Assembly (NCBI RefSeq): GCF_949282365.1
Contig: NZ_CASDOY010000001.1
Coordinates: forward strand, 124,001 to 188,000
Source: an uncultured Desulfovibrio sp.
GTDB lineage: Bacteria > Desulfobacterota > Desulfovibrionia > Desulfovibrionales > Desulfovibrionaceae
Reading direction: 5' to 3'
Length of the DNA stretch: 64,000 nt
Below the pieces are notes generated by a model, which saw nothing but the letters and a program-made list of their open reading frames with translations, was not told the DNA's origin and did no database searches. Positions within the stretch are counted from its first letter, which is position 1; every line of letters starts with the position of its first letter. Below are positions 6,482 to 15,091 of this stretch, in pieces. A program made the position numbers and the translations under genes.

Positions 6482-8401
6482 TCAGAATTCTTCGGGCAGC
6501 TGCAGCATCTCCTCATAGGTGAACACGGGCCCGTCCAGACACATGTAATGGGCCCCCACCTTACAGTGACCACACTTGCCCACACCGCAGCGCATATGGG
6601 TCTCCAGCGAGGTGAAGATGTCCTTGCCGTCCATGCCGAGCCCCAGCAGATCCCTGGCGACCAGTTTGATGCGGCGGGGGGAGGCACAGAGGATGGCCCG
6701 GGCATTGGGCCAGTCGAAAGCCAGCTCTGGCAGCAGGTCGTTGATATAGCCCACATGAGCCTGAACGGCGTCGGTCGGCCTAGCCAGCGCGTACTGCACG
6801 CTCACGCCGGGGATCTTGCTCCAGTCCCGCAGATCCTGCTTGTAGACCAGGCCCTCGTAGCGCGTGGCGCTGGCGATGATGGCGATGCGGCCATAGCGTT
6901 CCCGTTCCTGCAACAGACGCACGACGATGGTCCGCACCGGCGTGAGCCCCACACCGGAGCCCACCACCAGCACATCGCGCCCTGCGAAGGAGCGGTAGGG
7001 AAAGCCCTTGCCGTAGGGGCCGCGCAGACCGATGACGTCGCCCTCATGCAATCCGGCCAGGGCGGAAGTCACCTTGCCCACCTTTTTGACGCAGAACTCG
7101 AACTGGCCGTCATGCTGATCCCCGAAAGGGATGGACAGGGCCACTTCACCGACGCCGAAGACCGTGACCATGAAGAACTGGCCCGTCAGGCGAAAGGTCT
7201 CGGCAAGGCGTTCGTCCATGTAGCGGACCACATAGCGCCGGATATCAGGTGTCTCGTCGTGGATGGCCACGATCCTGGCCGGATAGGGCGTGAACAGCTG
7301 CGGGTCGATGCGCGTGGGCGCGCGCTCCGGTATGCTGACCGGCATGGGGGCGCGCCGGTCCTCAGGCGGGCAGTCCCGCACCAGGGTGTCGGCGATCTTG
7401 CGGATATCGATGCCCGCCGGGCAGGCATCGATACAGCGCCCGCAGCCCACGCAGCCTTTTTTGCCGAAACGGTCCTGGATGTAGACCAGCTTGTCCATGA
7501 TGCGATGGCGCACGGCCGCGGCCTTGCTGCGGGGATTGTGCCAGCCGGCGTTGCGGGTGAACCCGGCTGTCTGGCAGGAATCCTTCACACGCACACGGCG
7601 GCCGGAACGGGCATCCAGGCGTTCCTCGTTGAACTGGAAGCAGGTGCAGGTGGGGCAAACCGCCGTGCAGCCCGTACAGCGGATGCAGGTAGGCGTGATC
7701 TCTTCCCATACCGGATGCTCAAAGCCCTGCAGCAGCGCCGTACGGATATCCGAGAGGTCGGGGAGCTGCTGGAAGGCCTTTCGGCATGCATCTTCCAGAC
7801 GGCCAAGACGGTCGCGCAGCACAGCCTCTGTCACGGGCCGGAAAAAGACCCGCGCCTGGGCCACAAGGCTTTCGCCCTTGTCCGTGGCGCATTCCACCCA
7901 GCAGAGCTCGCCGTCCAGTGTCAGCATCAGGTCGAAACCGCTGCGGGCAAAGGGCCCGGTATCCGTGGCTGCGCAAAAACAGCGCTTCCCGGGCGTCCGG
8001 CAATTCAGTCCCACCACCGTGACAGCCTCACGACGCAGGGAATAATTGATGTCCCGGTACTCACCCAGATAGAACTCGTCCAGATATTCCAGTGCCGCCA
8101 CATCACAGGGGCGCATGCCGAAGATGACCATCGGCGCCATGACTTCCGCGCCGGGTTCAGCCACATAGCTGCGCTCGTTGCCTTCCCAGCGGAAGAGCAC
8201 ATCCTGATAGCCGTTCAGTACATCCAGGGGCGGCATGGCCAGATTGACATAGTCCAGACACAGACCACCTTCGGGAGCAAAGCTGCCAAGGCGCGTACTC
8301 CCGTCCTGCTCCCTGCGCGGGCACACCACAGAGGCCTGCTGCCGCCAGGCAGTCAGGAGGGCGGGCAGATCCGCCGGATTCATGGTATAATATGCGGACA
8401 T
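6482..8401 (-). CDS. Fused Fe-S / FAD-NAD(P) oxidoreductase, electron-transfer partner of formate dehydrogenase
   Basis: A 639-residue fusion of two parts usually encoded separately. Residues 1 to about 350 resemble the beta subunit of sulfhydrogenase and the anaerobic sulfite reductase A family, with two ferredoxin-type cysteine clusters (TCIRCTGCTAVCPTC near 238-252 and GCVGCGRCIDACPAG near 316-330). Residues about 375-600 form an FAD- and NAD(P)-binding ferredoxin-reductase module of the AsrB / hydrogenase gamma / PyrK type (VVGSGVGLTPVRT). The end has a [2Fe-2S] cysteine pattern (MRCGVGKCGHCKVG). It starts 3 bases after the formate dehydrogenase stop codon and ends in a terminator. The inferred role is carrying electrons between cytoplasmic formate oxidation and a pyridine nucleotide. 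NAD versus NADP, and the direction, cannot be read from sequence. Confidence 0.85.
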   Translation of the reverse strand: MSAYYTMNPADLPALLTAWRQQASVVCPRREQDGSTRLGSFAPEGGLCLDYVNLAMPPLDVLNGYQDVLFRWEGNERSYVAEPGAEVMAPMVIFGMRPCDVAALEYLDEFYLGEYRDINYSLRREAVTVVGLNCRTPGKRCFCAATDTGPFARSGFDLMLTLDGELCWVECATDKGESLVAQARVFFRPVTEAVLRDRLGRLEDACRKAFQQLPDLSDIRTALLQGFEHPVWEEITPTCIRCTGCTAVCPTCTCFQFNEERLDARSGRRVRVKDSCQTAGFTRNAGWHNPRSKAAAVRHRIMDKLVYIQDRFGKKGCVGCGRCIDACPAGIDIRKIADTLVRDCPPEDRRAPMPVSIPERAPTRIDPQLFTPYPARIVAIHDETPDIRRYVVRYMDERLAETFRLTGQFFMVTVFGVGEVALSIPFGDQHDGQFEFCVKKVGKVTSALAGLHEGDVIGLRGPYGKGFPYRSFAGRDVLVVGSGVGLTPVRTIVVRLLQERERYGRIAIIASATRYEGLVYKQDLRDWSKIPGVSVQYALARPTDAVQAHVGYINDLLPELAFDWPNARAILCASPRRIKLVARDLLGLGMDGKDIFTSLETHMRCGVGKCGHCKVGAHYMCLDGPVFTYEEMLQLPEEF

Positions 8402-8404
8402 GGC

Positions 8405-10435
8405 TTAGACCTTCTCCAGCCTGACGGCGCTGATCTTGTATTCGGGGGTCTTGCTGACCGGGTCCAGAGCGGTGCAGGTCAGCAGGTTGACCATGGCTTC
8501 GGCGAAATGCAGGGGCGCGAAGATCAGCCCTTCGGGCACATCATCCGTGATGTGCATGCGCGAGATCACCGCACCGCGGCGGCTCACCAGGCGCATGCGG
8601 GCACCTTCGCGCAGCTCGAGCCTGCGCGCATCGGCAGGATTGATGTCCGCCACCAGTTCGGGCAGTTCCCGTTCCAGCATGGCGCAGCGCCGCGTCATGG
8701 TCCCGGTCAGATAATGGGCATGCCGCATCCCCGTGCTGAGCAAGAAGGGATATTCCTCATCCGGCAGTTCGGCCGGCGGCACATGCGGGATGGCGGAGAA
8801 CAGGCCCTTGCCCCGGGTAAAACGTCCCTGATGCAGGATGGGCGTGCCCGGATGATCGGGCGCAGGACAGGGCCAGCACAGCCCTTTCCCTTCCAGGCGG
8901 GCGTATCTCATCCCGGCCATATGGGGCGACAGGGAGCAGATCTCGTCAAAGACGGCCTCAGCGGAGGCATAACGCATGGCATAGCCCAAACGGCGGGACA
9001 GAGCCTGGATGATCTGGCCGTTGCTGCGGCCCGCCAGCGGCGGGATGGCCTGCCGCACACGCTGCACACGACGTTCGGAATTGGTGAACGTCCCGTCTGT
9101 CTCCGCAAAGGATGCCCCCGGCAGAATCATGTGCGCCAGTTCCGTCGTAGGCGTGGGAAAGATGTCGATACACAGCAAAAACTCCGCCGCCGAAAGGGCC
9201 CTGACCACATGCCCGGAGTCGGGATCGCTGACCACGGGATTTTCCCCCATGATGATCATGGCCTTGAGCCTGCCTTCCTGCAGGCCGTGCATCATCTCCA
9301 TGGCGGTCAGGCCGCGCGCAGGAGACAGGGGACGTCCCCAGGCCGCCTCGAACTTCAGGCGCACGGCCTCGTCCTCCACCTTCTGGTAGCCGGGATAATA
9401 ATTGGGCAGCCCGCCCATATCGCAGGCCCCCTGCACGTTGTTCTGGCCGCGCAGCGGATTCACGCCTGTACAGGGACGACCGATCTGGCCGCACAGCATG
9501 GCCAGATTGGCCAGGGAACGGACATTGTTCACCCCGCAACGATGCTGGGTGATGCCCAGGCAGTAAACGATGGCGCTGGTCTCCGAGCGGGCGTAGAGCT
9601 CCGCGGCACGGAACAGGAGCTCCTGCGGCACGCCCGTGACGTCTTCCGTGCGCCCGGGCGTCCACTGGCGCAGGCTTTCGCGGAGTTCTTCAAAATTTTC
9701 CGTGCGCTCCGCGATAAAGGCCGCATCATGCCAGCCGCGCTCATAAATGATGTGCATCAGGCCGTTGATCAGGGGCACGTCCGTCCCTGGACGCAGGCGC
9801 AGATGGATGTCCGCCAGCCGGGCCAGATCAGTACGGCGGGGATCGGCGACGATGAGAGCGCCCCCTGCGCGACGGCAGCGCATGAGCCGCATGCCCACCA
9901 TGGGATGCGCCACAGTGGTGTTGGAACCGATGACAAACAGACAGCGGGTCTGCGCCAGCTCGTCGAAAGAGTTGGTCATGGCGCCGCTGCCGAAGGATGT
10001 GGCAAGACCTGCCACAGTGGGGCCGTGTCAGAGGCGGGCGCAGTGGTCGATATTGTTGGTGCCCAGGGCGCAACGGGCGAACTTCTGCAGCAGATAGTTC
10101 TCCTCGTTGGTACAGCGGGCGGAGGTCAGCACGCCGATACTGTCGGGGCCGCACTGATCACGGATCCGGGCCAGTTCCCCGGCAGCATGATCGAGGGCGC
10201 TTTCCCAGTCCAGCGCCTGCCAGCCCCCGTCGGTCCGCAGCAGGGGTTGCCGCAGCCGGTCGGGATGCTGTACGAATTCATGCACGTTCCAGCCTTTGAC
10301 GCACAGCTTGCCACGGTTGACCGGGCTGTCAGGCGTAGGCACGGACCGCTGGATGCGGCCTTCAGCGGTCTCCAGGGTCAGGCCACAACCGCAGCCGCAA
10401 TAGGGGCAGGTCGTTGCCGTATGACGAATATCCAT
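8405..10435 (-). CDS. fdhF: Selenocysteine-containing formate dehydrogenase, molybdopterin/tungstopterin catalytic subunit
   Basis: A 676-residue protein read through an in-frame TGA at 10028-10030 (codon 136). The context CARL-U-HGP matches the active-site selenocysteine of E. coli FdhF (Sec140). The N terminus has the [4Fe-4S] cysteines Cys10, Cys13, Cys17 and Cys45. Downstream are the family strings VNPLRGQNNVQGACDMG and, at the end, SKTPEYKISAVRLE. No signal peptide is present, so it is cytoplasmic. It oxidises formate or reduces CO2 at a bis-pterin Mo or W centre. ATG 10435 has GGAGAA upstream. A SECIS-like hairpin follows the TGA. The fused reductase gene follows after 3 bases, suggesting a soluble NAD(P)-linked enzyme rather than a formate-hydrogen lyase. 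Without recoding it would be split at the TGA. Confidence 0.93.
9998..10030 (-). promoter_or_regulatory. Selenocysteine codon and bacterial SECIS hairpin of fdhF
   Basis: On the minus strand, TGA (complement of 10028-10030) is followed 11 bases later by a perfect 7-bp stem TGTGGCA / TGCCACA (10010-10016 with 9998-10004) closing a five-base GGTCT loop. The SECIS of E. coli fdhF carries a GGUCU apical loop that SelB recognises at a similar distance. This supports recoding of the TGA over a nonsense mutation. Confidence 0.85.
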
Positions 10436-10644
10436 AGTGTTCTCCGCAAAACGCAGCAGGTAGCGGTCAGATGCGGACTTGCAACGGTCCCCGATCTTCC
10501 CGGCACTGCATCTTTCCAGCTTGGAAGTGGAAATTTTTGTTGCTTTTTTCCATAAGAAAAGGGACCCGACATGTCAAAGACAAAGCGGCAGGGGAAGATC
10601 CCCCTGCCGGCAGCCGGCATATGGCCCGGAACACGGAGACGGAC

Positions 10645-11241
10645 ATGGAGCATGACAGCCCCTGGCAGGTGATGGCACGCGAGGCCCGGGCCCAGGCCCG
10701 GCGCATAGTGGAAGAGCTGGATATCGAAGGGCACTGGCGCCGGGCAGGCGGCGTGGTCCAGGCCGTAGGCTCCTTCAGGACAGGCCTGCTGGTCAGGCAC
10801 AGGGATATCGACTTCCACGTCTACACGCCCGAACTCGATGTGAGGTGCAGCTTCCGCGTCATGGCGGGACTGGCCTGCTCCCCCCATCTGCACAGCCTGC
10901 ATTTCATCAACGGCAGCCGGACGGCAGAGCGCTGTCTGGAATGGCACGCCGTCTGGCGGTGCCCGGACGAAGCCCCGTGGCAAATCGATATCATCCACAT
11001 GGCGATGGGCTCGCCCTTTGACGGTTATTTCGAACGCTTCGCGGACAGGCTTTGCCAGCGTCTAGATGCGGAAACGCGGGATATCATCCTGCGCCTCAAG
11101 TACGAAACGCCGGCGTCGGAAGACATCCACGGTGTGGAGTATTATCAGGCTGTCCTTGAGGGCGGCGTGCGCACGCTGGCGGAATTGCGCCGCTGGCGGA
11201 CCCGCCACCCTCTGGAGGGAGTAAACCTCTGGATGCCCTGA
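10645..11241 (+). CDS. Nucleotidyltransferase-like protein of unknown function
   Basis: A 198-residue soluble protein from ATG 10645, which has GGAG a few bases upstream. An in-frame ATG at 10621 would add eight residues but has no clear ribosome binding site. Residues about 40-60 read AVGSFRTGLLVRHRDIDFHVY, that is a Gly-Ser followed by an Asp-x-Asp-like RDIDFHV. This recalls the GS...DxD metal-binding core of minimal nucleotidyltransferases. Later WQIDIIHMA could supply the third acidic position. I see no partner domain. It is divergent from the formate dehydrogenase operon and convergent with the sensor gene at 11331. The fold assignment is an inference, and no substrate can be suggested. 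Confidence 0.65.
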   Translation: MEHDSPWQVMAREARAQARRIVEELDIEGHWRRAGGVVQAVGSFRTGLLVRHRDIDFHVYTPELDVRCSFRVMAGLACSPHLHSLHFINGSRTAERCLEWHAVWRCPDEAPWQIDIIHMAMGSPFDGYFERFADRLCQRLDAETRDIILRLKYETPASEDIHGVEYYQAVLEGGVRTLAELRRWRTRHPLEGVNLWMP

Positions 11242-11330
11242 CGCGGGCCCCAGCCGCCATGCCTGACCGCCGGGACCAAGCCATGCCCGGGGCAGCAGCG
11301 TCGCCTGCGAGCCCACGGATGGACCGCGCC

Positions 11331-13400
11331 TTACTGCTGCAGATCCCTGACGAAGTCCTTGCCCTGCGCGCTGTGCAAAAACGCTTCCAGGGCGTCCACC
11401 ACCTGCTGGTCGTACTTGAACGGCCGCTCGCGCAGGATGGCCAGGGCCCCCGGCTCGTCATGGCGGCGACGGTAGGAACGCGGACGCATCAGGGCGCAAA
11501 AGGTATTGGCCACAGCCAGGATGCGGGCCTGCAGGCAGATGGCCTCTCCCTGCAGCTTGCGGGGATAGCCCGAGCCATCCATACGCTCGTACATCTGCTC
11601 GATGGTCTGGAGCACGGGCAGGCCAAAATCTATACCACGCAGGGCATCCACCGCATATTCCACATGCCGTTCCATCTGGCTGCGTTCTGCCGCCGTCAGC
11701 GGGCTGCTCTTGGTCAGCAGCGCATGCGGCAGCCGGATCATGCCCACCTGGGAGAGATTGGCCGCCGTGCGCAGCGTGGCCTCCATGGCCGGGTCATCCT
11801 TGCCCAGCCAGGCCGCCAGGTGATAGGCCAGTTCGCCCGCAAAGCCCGACTGCCCTTTCAGATACGGGTCCACAGCTTCCACGGCATGGGTAAAGGCCTT
11901 CACGGTCTGGCGCAGCATGGTCGCCAGACGCCGCTCCGCTTCCACACGGGCCGTGATGTCCCGGTAGATGACAACGACATTGCCCGCCAGCTCTCCCTCA
12001 CCGGAAAACGGCAGACACTGGACGCTGAAATGGATCAGCCTGCCCTCGACCAGCATATCCTCGCTGTCGGAAAATTCCGTGCCTGTCCGCAGCACGAATT
12101 CCACATGGCGCTCCAGGCTCCGGGCCAGATAATCCGGCAGATGCCGTACCTGCATCAGATGCCTCACGTCTCCCTGGCAACGGGCAAGGCGGGCAAATTC
12201 CGTATTGGCGTAGGTGATCCGCCCCTCCTTGTCCACCAGGGCCAGCGCCGAGCGCAGGGCCCGGATGACCGTATCCAGCAAGACGCGCTGCCGGACCACG
12301 GCGGCATACAATTCCTTCTGCTCCCGGGCCTCGCTCCGTTCCCGTCGGACGCCGAGCCACCAGTAGAACCAGACCAAAAAGCCGCCCAGACAGAGGAAGA
12401 GCAGGCCCGCGATGGCCCAGACACGCCAACTCCTCTCCCGCTGCTCCTGCAGCACGCTGTCCGCCCGGCAGGCCACCGTCGCATACCACGACGTGCCGGG
12501 GACGGCCTGGCCGACCACAAGACAATCCGCCGTACCGGAAGCCGCCGGCAGCACCATGCTGCGCGGCGTCATGTCCTGGCCGAAGCCTTCCGGCAGGGGG
12601 ATCTGATCGATGGACGGCCGCTTTCCTATGGCGATGGCCTGGGCCAGCCCCCCTCCCTTCTCCAGCAGCAGGCTCAGATAGCCTGCCTTGGCCGACTGCC
12701 CGATCCCCTGCAGCAGTCTTCCGATATCGCAGGTCACCAGCAGGAGCCCCTGGAGCCCGCCATCCGTCGAAACATAGTCCGGTGCCGTGACCGGGCAGAC
12801 GAGATCCACCAGCAAACGCTCATTCTGCAGCCGCACGGGCAGCATGACGGTGGCGGACGGGGGTTCTTTGGCAAAGCGCTGCCGCAATGCGCCCAGGACC
12901 TCCCTCTGTCCGCCCTGTCCGAGCAGAAGGGCCGGCTCGAAGGTGCGGGTCAGCAAGGCCACGCCTGCGAGGTCATGCCGGACCATGAACTCGGCAAGTT
13001 TGCGGTAGATGAGCGCCACATGGGGCGCCATGTCGTGCAAGGCCTGGCGCTGCCGCTGGTCAAGGTCGCTGTAGCGGCCATGGTCCTGCTCTGTCCAGGG
13101 CGTCTCGCCCAGCTCGCGCAGCAGGGCCACAGGCAGCGTGGTATCCATGATCTCCGAGGCGAGCAGGCGGAGCATGTCATAACGGGCCATGTCTTCCGCC
13201 GCATCGCGCTGGACTCCGCTCCATACCGTCATCATGGCGGCCACAGTGGACGAGTAAGCCGAAAGCTGGCTGCCCGTCCTGTCAAGGATCTCGCGCTGCG
13301 CCTCCCTGTCGAACCGCATCGTCACGGTGACCGTCAGGACGAGCAGCAGGCACAGACCTGCGAACAGGGGCAGCAGCGACAAACGTTCAGGGTTCCGCAT
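11331..13400 (-). CDS. Membrane sensor with PAS and degenerate HD-GYP domain
   Basis: A 689-residue protein starting at ATG 13400 (GGAG upstream). A TTG at 13424 overlapping the preceding gene is an alternative. It has an N-terminal transmembrane helix (about residues 7-27), a periplasmic sensory region of about 300 residues, and a second helix near 335-355 (VWAIAGLLFLCLGGFLVWFYW). A PAS-like domain follows (about 380-490), then an HD-GYP-like domain (about 500-680). The HD-GYP part keeps DGSGYP but has LSQVGM where the metal-binding HD normally stands and VAN for VAD, so phosphodiesterase activity is unlikely. It is the last gene after the secretion adaptor. Its paralogue at 18719 sits at the other end of the cluster. 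A c-di-GMP receptor role is inferred. Confidence 0.85.
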   Translation of the reverse strand: MRNPERLSLLPLFAGLCLLLVLTVTVTMRFDREAQREILDRTGSQLSAYSSTVAAMMTVWSGVQRDAAEDMARYDMLRLLASEIMDTTLPVALLRELGETPWTEQDHGRYSDLDQRQRQALHDMAPHVALIYRKLAEFMVRHDLAGVALLTRTFEPALLLGQGGQREVLGALRQRFAKEPPSATVMLPVRLQNERLLVDLVCPVTAPDYVSTDGGLQGLLLVTCDIGRLLQGIGQSAKAGYLSLLLEKGGGLAQAIAIGKRPSIDQIPLPEGFGQDMTPRSMVLPAASGTADCLVVGQAVPGTSWYATVACRADSVLQEQRERSWRVWAIAGLLFLCLGGFLVWFYWWLGVRRERSEAREQKELYAAVVRQRVLLDTVIRALRSALALVDKEGRITYANTEFARLARCQGDVRHLMQVRHLPDYLARSLERHVEFVLRTGTEFSDSEDMLVEGRLIHFSVQCLPFSGEGELAGNVVVIYRDITARVEAERRLATMLRQTVKAFTHAVEAVDPYLKGQSGFAGELAYHLAAWLGKDDPAMEATLRTAANLSQVGMIRLPHALLTKSSPLTAAERSQMERHVEYAVDALRGIDFGLPVLQTIEQMYERMDGSGYPRKLQGEAICLQARILAVANTFCALMRPRSYRRRHDEPGALAILRERPFKYDQQVVDALEAFLHSAQGKDFVRDLQQ

Positions 13401-13420
13401 AGGGGCTCCGCGCACAGGGA

Positions 13421-15091
13421 TCAACGCTCGGTGAGCGCGTTCTGCTTGGCTTTCATCACAGGTTTGAGGATATAATCGAGTACCGTTTTCTTGCCGATGA
13501 TGATGTCCGCCACCACGATCATGCCCGGGATGATGGGCAGGACTTCGTTATTGTGGCGGATGGCCGTCTCGGTGGTACGGACTTTGACGAGATAATAAAA
13601 ATCGCCCTTCTTGTCTTCGATGGTATCCGCGCTGATGGACTCCAGCTTGCCCGGCAGACCGCCGTAGATGGAAAAGTCATAGGCCGATACCTTGATCATC
13701 ACGTCCTGCCCGGGCCGCAGGAAGGCGACGTCCTGCGGGCGGACGCGCACCTCCACCAGCAGGGTCTCATCCATGGGGACGATATCCATGATGGCCTCGC
13801 CCGGCTTGACCACACCGCCCACCGTATTGACCAGGATCTGCTTGACACTGCCTCGCACGGGGCTGCGGACCTCGGTCCGGGTCACGCGGTCGCCACCGGC
13901 CGTCAGGGACTCCCGCACGGAGCCCAGCTCCGTACGGCGTTTATTGATCTCCTGACTGATGGTCAGCTGCTCCTCGGCCACGCGGCTGCCGATACGTTGC
14001 CTGGCTTCATCCATCATGGCCTGGGTCTTGGGGATGGCGGCGGCCAGCATGTCGATCTCGCCCTGGGTCTGGATGACCTTCTGTTCCAGCCCCAGATAAT
14101 CCATGCGGGAATAGTTGTTGCGCTGTACCAGGCGCTTGGCCGTATCCCTCTGTTCGGTCTCCAGCACCAGGCTGCCGTCCAGCTGTTTCTTGCGTGCCAG
14201 CTGCTCCGCCACTTCGCTCTGGCGCTGGGCATACTGGGCCTCCAGCATGGAAAGTTCCGCCCGCAGCTTTGAACTTTGCGCCTTCCAGGTATTCAGCTGG
14301 TCATCGACGATCTGACGGCTGCGTTCCACCAGGACGGCGTCCGGCTCTTCCCCCAGGATCTCCGTCAAAAAGGCAGGCAGGTCCGTGGGGAATTCCGGCG
14401 TCTCGTCCCGCAACATGGCCTCCAGGCGCATGATGGCCAGATGATGTTCCACCAGCTTGTAGCGCGCATCCCGGTAGGAACTTTCCGCCATGACGTTTTC
14501 CAGCTGAGCCACGGTCTGCCCTTTTTCCACGATCTCGCCTTCCCGGACGAGGATGGCCTGCAGGATGCCGCCTTCCAGATTGGAGACGGACTGGGTACGC
14601 CGGGAGCCCACCACGGAGCCATCGGCATGGGTCACTTCGTCGATGGGGGCCCAGGCCGCCCAGATGATCAGCACCATCAGCAGCAGGGCCACGGAAACGG
14701 ACAGCGCGCGGGCCGTGAAGGAAGGACGGCGCGAAAGGGCCGCGTCCACTTCGCTGGCATAATTGATGTCATCCAGCATCAGGCCGTTCAGGGGCGCATC
14801 CAGAGCGGCGAACAGTTCCTTGCGCGTCATGGGCTGCTGTTTGCCCGCGGCAGCCGAAGCCTGGCTGAAATGCTCGCGCAAACACTCCGCCACACCGGTC
14901 CGTGGCTGCTGCTCCCGCTCGGCATCGCCCACGAAGATCAGGCGCAACAGCCACCAGAGCCTGGCGAGCAGGGATGCTTTCCGCGGGGATGGCGGCGTCT
15001 CCGGCGGCAGTGCGGCAAAAATGTCGCCCAGCGGAGCGGCTTGCGGCCGCTTTTCATCCTGCGGCACGGAATCAGGCTTACGCTCGTCCAT
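13421..15091 (-). CDS. HlyD-family membrane fusion protein of a type I secretion system (LapC-type)
   Basis: A 556-residue protein starting at ATG 15091, preceded by GGAGG and lying 14 bases inside the end of the transporter gene, so translation is probably coupled. A long cytoplasmic N-terminal segment precedes one transmembrane helix (about residues 129-150, VALLLMVLIIWAAWAPIDEV). A lipoyl-like half motif (GGILQAILVREGEIV), a long coiled-coil hairpin (about 230-390) and a C-terminal beta-barrel (VRSPVRGSVKQI, VGGVVKPGEAIMDIVP) follow. This is the adaptor that bridges an inner-membrane ABC transporter and an outer-membrane TolC-type channel. No TolC gene is present in the window. Neighbouring lapG-type and sensor genes point to export of a large surface adhesin. 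Confidence 0.92.
   Translation of the reverse strand: MDERKPDSVPQDEKRPQAAPLGDIFAALPPETPPSPRKASLLARLWWLLRLIFVGDAEREQQPRTGVAECLREHFSQASAAAGKQQPMTRKELFAALDAPLNGLMLDDINYASEVDAALSRRPSFTARALSVSVALLLMVLIIWAAWAPIDEVTHADGSVVGSRRTQSVSNLEGGILQAILVREGEIVEKGQTVAQLENVMAESSYRDARYKLVEHHLAIMRLEAMLRDETPEFPTDLPAFLTEILGEEPDAVLVERSRQIVDDQLNTWKAQSSKLRAELSMLEAQYAQRQSEVAEQLARKKQLDGSLVLETEQRDTAKRLVQRNNYSRMDYLGLEQKVIQTQGEIDMLAAAIPKTQAMMDEARQRIGSRVAEEQLTISQEINKRRTELGSVRESLTAGGDRVTRTEVRSPVRGSVKQILVNTVGGVVKPGEAIMDIVPMDETLLVEVRVRPQDVAFLRPGQDVMIKVSAYDFSIYGGLPGKLESISADTIEDKKGDFYYLVKVRTTETAIRHNNEVLPIIPGMIVVADIIIGKKTVLDYILKPVMKAKQNALTER

Noticed and set aside
10028..10030. The TGA that splits the formate dehydrogenase frame as a nonsense mutation
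   Set aside because: Its position matches the active-site selenocysteine of FdhF and a GGUCU-loop hairpin follows, so recoding explains it.
6389..10555. A 1388-residue open frame on the plus strand across the formate dehydrogenase operon
   Set aside because: It is antisense to two well-recognised genes and has the biased His/Gln/Gly composition of a third-position GC shadow. It does help show that no frameshift breaks the fdhF region apart from the TGA.
10436..10560. A sigma54 -24/-12 promoter before fdhF
   Set aside because: GG and GC elements are present on the minus strand, but the spacing is 11 rather than 10 bases and the flanks do not match, so I could not support it.
11259..13475. 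A 738-residue plus-strand frame opposite the sensor gene
   Set aside because: It is a shadow of the PAS/HD-GYP-like sensor, without start signals or recognisable domains.
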